From Rhytidiadelphus loreus (Eukaryota; Streptophyta; Bryopsida; Hypnales; Hylocomiaceae), in contig OX344764.1 in the NCBI GenBank assembly GCA_947034895.1, positions 39,310,935 through 39,374,934 on the forward strand: DNA of 64,000 nt, given 5' to 3'. The translations under genes and the position numbers were made by a program. The notes under the pieces were generated by a model. The model saw nothing but the letters and a program-made list of their open reading frames with translations. It did not search any database and was not told the DNA's origin. This document shows, piece after piece, positions 58,410 through 64,000 of this stretch (positions are counted from its first letter, which is position 1; every line of letters starts with the position of its first letter).

Positions 58410-58699
58410 CATTAGATGGTTTCCCAGGCCTCCAAGAAACCGTGGGTTCTATTGCTGCGAGAACGCAGGGAATGTGACTGTTGGCTTAACACCTCAACGG
58501 TCCTACGTGGCCAAGAGGCTGCCTAGCACATTTTTGGGAATTTTTTTTTGCAACTTATTTTTACATTTGAAAAAAAAAAAATTTATTTATTTAATTTAAT
58601 TTTTTTTTTGGGACAGCTGGCCGTCCTTCATTGCAAGGGGAATAGTGAAGGGGAACAGCCCTCAAACGGTCTCTCAGAGGCCTGAAATAACATGTAATG
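58410..58699. mobile_element. MITE, CATTA-end family, copy 3
   Basis: A 290-bp element with ends CATTAGATGGTTTCCCAGGCC and, inverted, CATTACATGTTATTTCAGGCC. Its interior shares CGAGAACGCAGGGAA, GGTCCTACGTGGCC and TCTCTCAGAGGCC with copy 2 in opposite orientation. It lies directly after an A-run (58387-58394) that ends a GT-rich stretch. Confidence 0.8.
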
Positions 58700-60367
58700 G
58701 TCACCCCTTTGTCCTTTTAGAGTTAAACAATAGATCCTATAATCATGAAAAGAACACGAAAATGCTCCATTTTTCCATGTATTTTAGTAGAATTTATTTT
58801 GTTTTGTGTTGTTTTTCAGAGATGCAATCACATATTTTCTAAAAATCCTAACAGTTTTGGATTTTTTCTTTTTCTAAAAATTATTGTAAACTTTTAAAAG
58901 AAAAAATGAAAGAAAATTCATATCAAATACAAAAGATGCTTTAAAAATCTGAAAATTTTGGCATTGGCATATATTACTGTGTAGAATATCATGGTGTAAA
59001 CCAAAGTTTTGTGTTATTCTAAAATTAGAAAATCAATAGACTATAGTTCTAGGATTCATTGTTCAAATGTAAAAAAATGTTTGAATTCTAAGAATTTTCA
59101 AAATGGAGCAAAAACTAGGATGAGTAAGCTTCATTTCATTAGTTGAACTTAAATTTTTTTTAAATCATTTTCATGCCTAAAATTTAGATCAAGAGCAAGG
59201 AGTTGCCAAAATATACTAGAAAAGCATCTTTTATAATCTGTTTTTTTAGCATATTCTTCTCTAGAAATGTCAATAATACCTTGATGAGGGAATTTCCACC
59301 ACCATGCACTAACAACACACTCAAAGACTCTCTCAAAAACATTGGATGAAAAATTGCAATTTACTTGTCATTCAAAATCATCCAAGAGCTACTTTGAAAT
59401 ATCATGGTTAACCCTCACAAGATAGAGCCTATGACCATTTCCATTGCTTTTTTCTATTTGTGTGTAACACTTATTTACTAAAAGTGATATTATTTGTGAA
59501 CTACTTAAATTAGTGTAGGGAGAAATATTACTCTAATCAAACTTTAATATATATGCAATATTTTACAACTACATCTCAAGAATTTTTTATTTTTTCCTTT
59601 TTTTGTAATACAATCACATGTCCTCTATGGGTAACTAATTTTAGATTTGTTTGTGAAGAGATCATATCATTATGAATTTTTGGCAAGAAATGAGGGAATT
59701 TCATATTAAATACAAAATGAGTTAATAAGATTTGAAGACTTTGCTAGGTATATGATATAGTGAAGAACATCATATTATAAATCAATTTATTGCATTATTT
59801 AATATTTAAGGAGTGGTGATAGGTTCTCACCTTCAAATTGCAATAAAATATTCATAGCTAGAAAATTTGGAGTTTTCAAATGGTGTAGAAATTAGATTTG
59901 GGAAGCTTTATTTTTTTGGTTTTACAAAGATCATTTTGAATGTTAAAGTCAAGTATCTTCCATTTTGTCTCTACTTCACTTCTTGTTTTAAATTGCATTT
60001 GAATTTATTTTCAACTTGCATTTTTTGGAGAATGACAACAAGGCATAATTGCATGCAATTTGACTAATCTCATTGAATTGCACCACTTGAGGTATAATTT
60101 GCTTTGAATCCTTTTATTGTGTTTTGGACTTGCAAGGGTGGGATCTAAACCTCAATTTTAGAAGACAAGTACATGTGATTAGATTGTGTGCAATCATACC
60201 TTATTGTCCTTTAGAAAGAATGTAAGATGAATAGGAATCCAAATGCAATCTACAATAAGTAGAAAATTAGGTTCCAAATGATCAAAGACATTTCATGACT
60301 TTAACTCTAATATCTCATTGTTTTGAAGCAAAGACTTGTATGAAATCACAAAAACAACTAATATCCT
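58700..60367. other. Intergenic, no feature seen
   Basis: Strongly AT-rich, with long T and A runs. No coding, RNA or terminal-repeat signal was recognised. Confidence 0.5.
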
Positions 60368-61270
60368 TTAACCCCTCAAGGACCAAGAAGACACAAATGT
60401 GTCCTCTTTAAATTTTCAATAGCAAATTCTCAGTAGGGTGAAATAAATCTCAATATTTTGTAAACTAGGATCTTGTAGAGTAAAAATTTGACATACGTTT
60501 TGCATTTTTTTATTTTCAAAATTTCAATGTGAGAAGTATTTAAAATTTTATTTAATAAAAGCAGTCTAATAGAAAAAGGAAGCAAACATAATGTTTTTCC
60601 AATGAAAGGAATAGTAGAGATGGAAACAAACAATTTTTTGGACATTTCTAGTCTTTACTTTGCACAAATAAATTGGGTTTGAAGAATTTTCTCAAATTTT
60701 TATTTTTAGCAATTTTAAAAACACAAAGTTCAATTTAGTGTGATTAAGAATATAAATTAATTAGAATGATTCCAAATTTTTTGAAGATGTTATGAATAAT
60801 ATGCTAATAATATCAATTGTTAAATTTCAAAAATTGATGCATATATTAATTTTTTTTAATTTTATAGGATCCAATTTGGTCAGTTTTGTTTTTTTACTCT
60901 TTCTGTTTGAAAATGTGTACAAATTTGATAGAGTTTTTATTTTCAAATTTTTTTAATTAAAGATGCTACATTTGCATAAGATTCCAATAAAAAAAATTTA
61001 GGGGGGGTTTAAAAAATCATTATCAATCTTCTTATAATTTTCTTCCCCAAAAGTTGTGTTTTTTGCTTATAAAGTTGATCATCAAAAATTGTTGTAATCT
61101 AAAAATTCCACAATTAATATTTTCCACAATTAATTCCATGAAAATAGTCTTTAGTTTTGTACAGTTGAAATTAAAATTTGAAGCACATTAATGACAAAAA
61201 AAATATCAAAGTGGGACACTTCATTGAACACCTCCATTGTCAAAAAGTTGTTGGGCCTTTGAGGGGTTAA
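60368..61270. mobile_element. TTAA-flanked piggyBac-like MITE, copy c
   Basis: The left end TTAACCCCTCAAGGACCAAG and the inverted right end TTAACCCCTCAAAGGCCCAA enclose 903 bp. This is the best-preserved pair of termini in the family. Its right edge overlaps the target duplication of the Mutator-like MITE that follows. Confidence 0.7.
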
Positions 61271-61273
61271 ACT

Positions 61274-61856
61274 TTGAGGAGATCACTTAGTGTATTTATA
61301 AATAACCATGTGTGTTAAAGTGATTTTTTACCTCCCTATATAATTTTTAATAAAATATAATTTCAACCTACAATTTTGAGCTTTGTTTAATAACAATTGT
61401 AGGTTTCTATTGCCAAAAATTCCCAATTCAAATAACATGTGAAATGATTTGTAGAATAGGTTGAAAAATGAACTAAAATAGCATGTTTTTCAACTCCAAT
61501 ATTTATAGAGAACACATTTAGATGACCATTGCATCAATATTCAATAAAAATGAACTTCCAACAGAAAGTTATTTTCAAGAATTTTTTGTTCATTTTTTAG
61601 ACAATTTTTTCTTATATAAAATAGGGGTGTGAAAATTATTTTCATCTCTATAGTGTATTTTTTTACTTCAAAAATTTGTAACTAATTATAATTAACGAAT
61701 AAAATTATCAATAATTCAAAACATAAACTTTCAAAGTTGAAAAATATATTGATATTTTTTTTTCTCCTTTTATTTAAATTTTAGTATATAAGATAGGGGG
61801 TCTAAAATCTTAATGCATGTAGTTTCTAAATGGACACTCTAAGTGATCTCCCCGGG
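61274..61856. mobile_element. Mutator-like MITE, copy 3
   Basis: About 583 bp with ends TTGAGGAGATCACTTAGTG and, inverted, CCCGGGGAGATCACTTAGAG. The flanks GGTTAAACT (61265-61273) and GGGTAAACT (61857-61865) form a 9-bp duplication with one change. The interior is the reverse complement of 28048-28607 over nearly its full length. It landed at the right end of the TTAA element next door. Confidence 0.78.
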
Positions 61857-62068
61857 GGGTAAACTAAATTCAATGATGTGAATAATTATACCATTAACAA
61901 AGTTTTACACAAAAAATTGGATAATTTCATTTGTGCTTCAATTTGAACCAAGTGTATAGCAATTGAAAAAGGGTTTGAGAAGTGATTTAGCTATTTCAAT
62001 TTGTAAAAAAAACAATTGCATAAAAAAGGTATCATCTTCGGGCCAAATTAAGCTCACCATAGTCCTTG

Positions 62069-62136
62069 ATATAAACAATTGTATAAAGAAGGTATCATTT
62101 CAATGTAGGATACCTTCTTTATGCAATTGTTTATAT
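62069..62136. repeat. Near-perfect 28-bp hairpin
   Basis: Arms of 28 bp (62069-62096 and 62109-62136), keyed by AATTGTATAAAGAAGGTATC and its inverse, are separated by 12 bases. There is one mismatch, which would be a G-U pair in RNA. Partial copies of the same arm occur near 62017 and, inverted, near 62232-62262. It could be a fold-back element remnant or a small-RNA precursor. Confidence 0.75.
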
Positions 62137-62263
62137 GCCAAATTTTCGAGCATGACATGCCTTAGTCCTCAATAATCAATCAAAAATCAATCAATCATTG
62201 TATTACTCATGTTAATTATTTTCCTTTAGCTTTATTGAAATGATACCTTCTTTATACATTGAC

Positions 62264-64000
62264 AATTCATAACCCATAGACGCACAAACCAAATACATTC
62301 TCAAATTCAAATATGGTCAATACATAGGCTTCGCTCGGAAACACTTATTTTGGCCAACTCAAAACACCTTCATAATATACCCACTTTGCAACTTAAATCA
62401 AATAGACACATGGATACATGTACTATTAATTATGGTATATGAAACCTTGTACATCAAAGTATTTTATATTCAAAAACACAATAAGGTTGTTTAAAAAATA
62501 AGAGAACTTGTTATCTCCCATAGCAACTCTACATGCCTCACCCTCATGAATGGTGACATTTTTTTAAGGCCATCTATGACTCAACCATATAGTCCTACCA
62601 TGGTTACTTCCTTGCTCTTGTACCACCGCAACACAATGTGATTGTTTAGTGCAAAATTATGCCCCAATATACTCTATGTATGCACTCTACTATTCCCAAA
62701 ATACTCCCCTAAGTAATCCATCCATCCAACACAAAATTCAACTTCTTCAATTCACATATTGCAATGACTACTTCTCTCTAGAATCCATTGCTTTAATCCA
62801 TGACAAACATCAAACACTCCTACAAAAATTCCACAAACAGTGGATGAGCAACTAAACCATTGATAGTCATTATATGGAACCACACATATCCCATCCTTCT
62901 TAGTACTCAAAGACAAATTCACACTACTACAAAAGCTAGCAAAAATACATTAAACAAAAATCAATGACTCTACATTACAATACAACATGCAACATACATA
63001 CTACTTCACAAAAGAAAAGTGGAAAATAATCAACTACTTCCCACTAACTACCTGGCCTATAAGTTCACAATGTAAATTCAACACCTCCTAAACTTAAACC
63101 ACTAAAACTAATGTTCTATATTGTTACAATGTATCTTACTAACATCCAAATTGACTAGCTACATCTCCAAATAATACCAAAATGCCATCAATTATTGCCC
63201 AAAAGTAAATAAATAATATTTGATTAATTAGCACAAATGGGATAACACCCCTATACAACCACTAAATTGTTTTCTAGTACTACAAATTGTGATGTTTTTT
63301 TGTCTCAATATTCTCAACAAAGCCAACAATCCAACAATCAATACAATGATTCAAACTATAGACTGTCATTTTGCTAAATCCTACACCATCAGTAGTCACA
63401 TTTGGTGATGGTCTTTACATTACCAGGACATCCACCACACATCAAAAAATATAATATATACAATTCCAACACAACTTTTCATACATTGATTTGCCTCAAC
63501 TTCTTCTCATTTACGAATGTTATTGGATATTAAAGAGTTTCCTTCCTAATAGAAGTATGTAGTCTTGGCGTCACTCACTTTACCTCAAAGGTGTTGTGTT
63601 GGACCAACATTTGGAGCAAAACTTATTTTGGAGCATCTTTGTACTTTGATAGACAATGTAGCTTACAATGCCCTAACAATAATATTGTTGTTTGTCATAT
63701 TAATATCACTTCTCCATCAAAATAGTTCAATTATAAAATGAAACTACTAAAATCATCAATATTAAATCTAGTTTCAAACCTAATATCTTTTCAGGTTTAG
63801 TAAATTACAAACATTGTGAACTGATTCCCCTTTTGAACTTGACTCACGTATGTTGAGTGACATAAAACTTGCACCCAATAGCATAAAACCATAATCAAAG
63901 GGACAATGACTTTGTTGTTTCTTGTGCGAGTATTTTGAAATATCCAAACAATCAAACAACTCAACTTGCTTGCTTTGTCATTATTAAGTAAAGACAAAGC
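62264..64000. other. Intergenic, no feature seen
   Basis: AT-rich tail of the window with only short chance frames. No repeat termini or RNA genes were recognised. Confidence 0.5.

Noticed and set aside
1..64000. tRNA genes, rRNA, CRISPR arrays and prokaryotic signals
   Set aside because: None seen; the gene structure is clearly eukaryotic.

Overview
The window is nuclear DNA from a land plant whose sperm are very probably flagellated (a bryophyte, lycophyte, fern, cycad or Ginkgo type). Three observations point there. Genes have spliceosomal introns with GT..AG borders. The mobile elements are plant types (Stowaway, PIF/Harbinger, CACTA, hAT and Mutator-like MITEs, gypsy). One intact-looking gene encodes DNAAF1/ODA7, a dynein-arm preassembly factor that is kept only by lineages with motile cilia or flagella. 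Most of the window is AT-rich repeat DNA, and the host genes sit in a few islands.

Layout. 0.1-9.3 kb: an 11-exon DNAAF1 gene on the minus strand, with MITEs in two introns. 10.3-13.8 kb: a complete but dead PIF/Harbinger element with TTA target duplications. 14.9-15.3 kb: a CACTA-type MITE carrying a 40-bp tandem repeat. 17.2-18.5 kb: a small island with a 123-residue membrane protein. 19.4-26.7 kb: a decayed multi-exon coding relic, TTAA-flanked repeats and a U6 snRNA-like copy. 26.7-34.4 kb: a gypsy relic split by a Mutator-like MITE, tandem repeats, and a dead Replitron-like HUH endonuclease. 36-40.4 kb: another coding relic split by a 2.4-kb CACTA element, which itself holds a nested MITE. 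42.4-44.7 kb: a hAT transposase relic and a Mutator-like MITE. 45.8-57 kb: the main gene island, with a Myb/SANT (trihelix-like) regulator, a plant LpxB, and a convergent S-glutathionyl-hydroquinone reductase. 57.6-64 kb: repeats again.

The host genes do not form a pathway. LpxB (lipid A-like disaccharide synthesis in organelles) and the hydroquinone reductase are only tail-to-tail neighbours, with stop codons 184 bp apart. DNAAF1 acts in the cytosol of spermatogenous cells.

The most unusual features are the following. (1) DNAAF1 could be rebuilt exon by exon with every splice phase agreeing, giving 979 codons. (2) A family of about 230-930 bp elements begins and ends with TTAA followed by CCC-rich inverted repeats, a piggyBac-like signature that is unexpected in a land plant. 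(3) A Replitron/CRESS-like HUH gene has its catalytic tyrosine replaced. (4) Transposon reading frames are broken mainly by stops that C-to-T changes would create. All statements come from reading the sequence; no database search was run.
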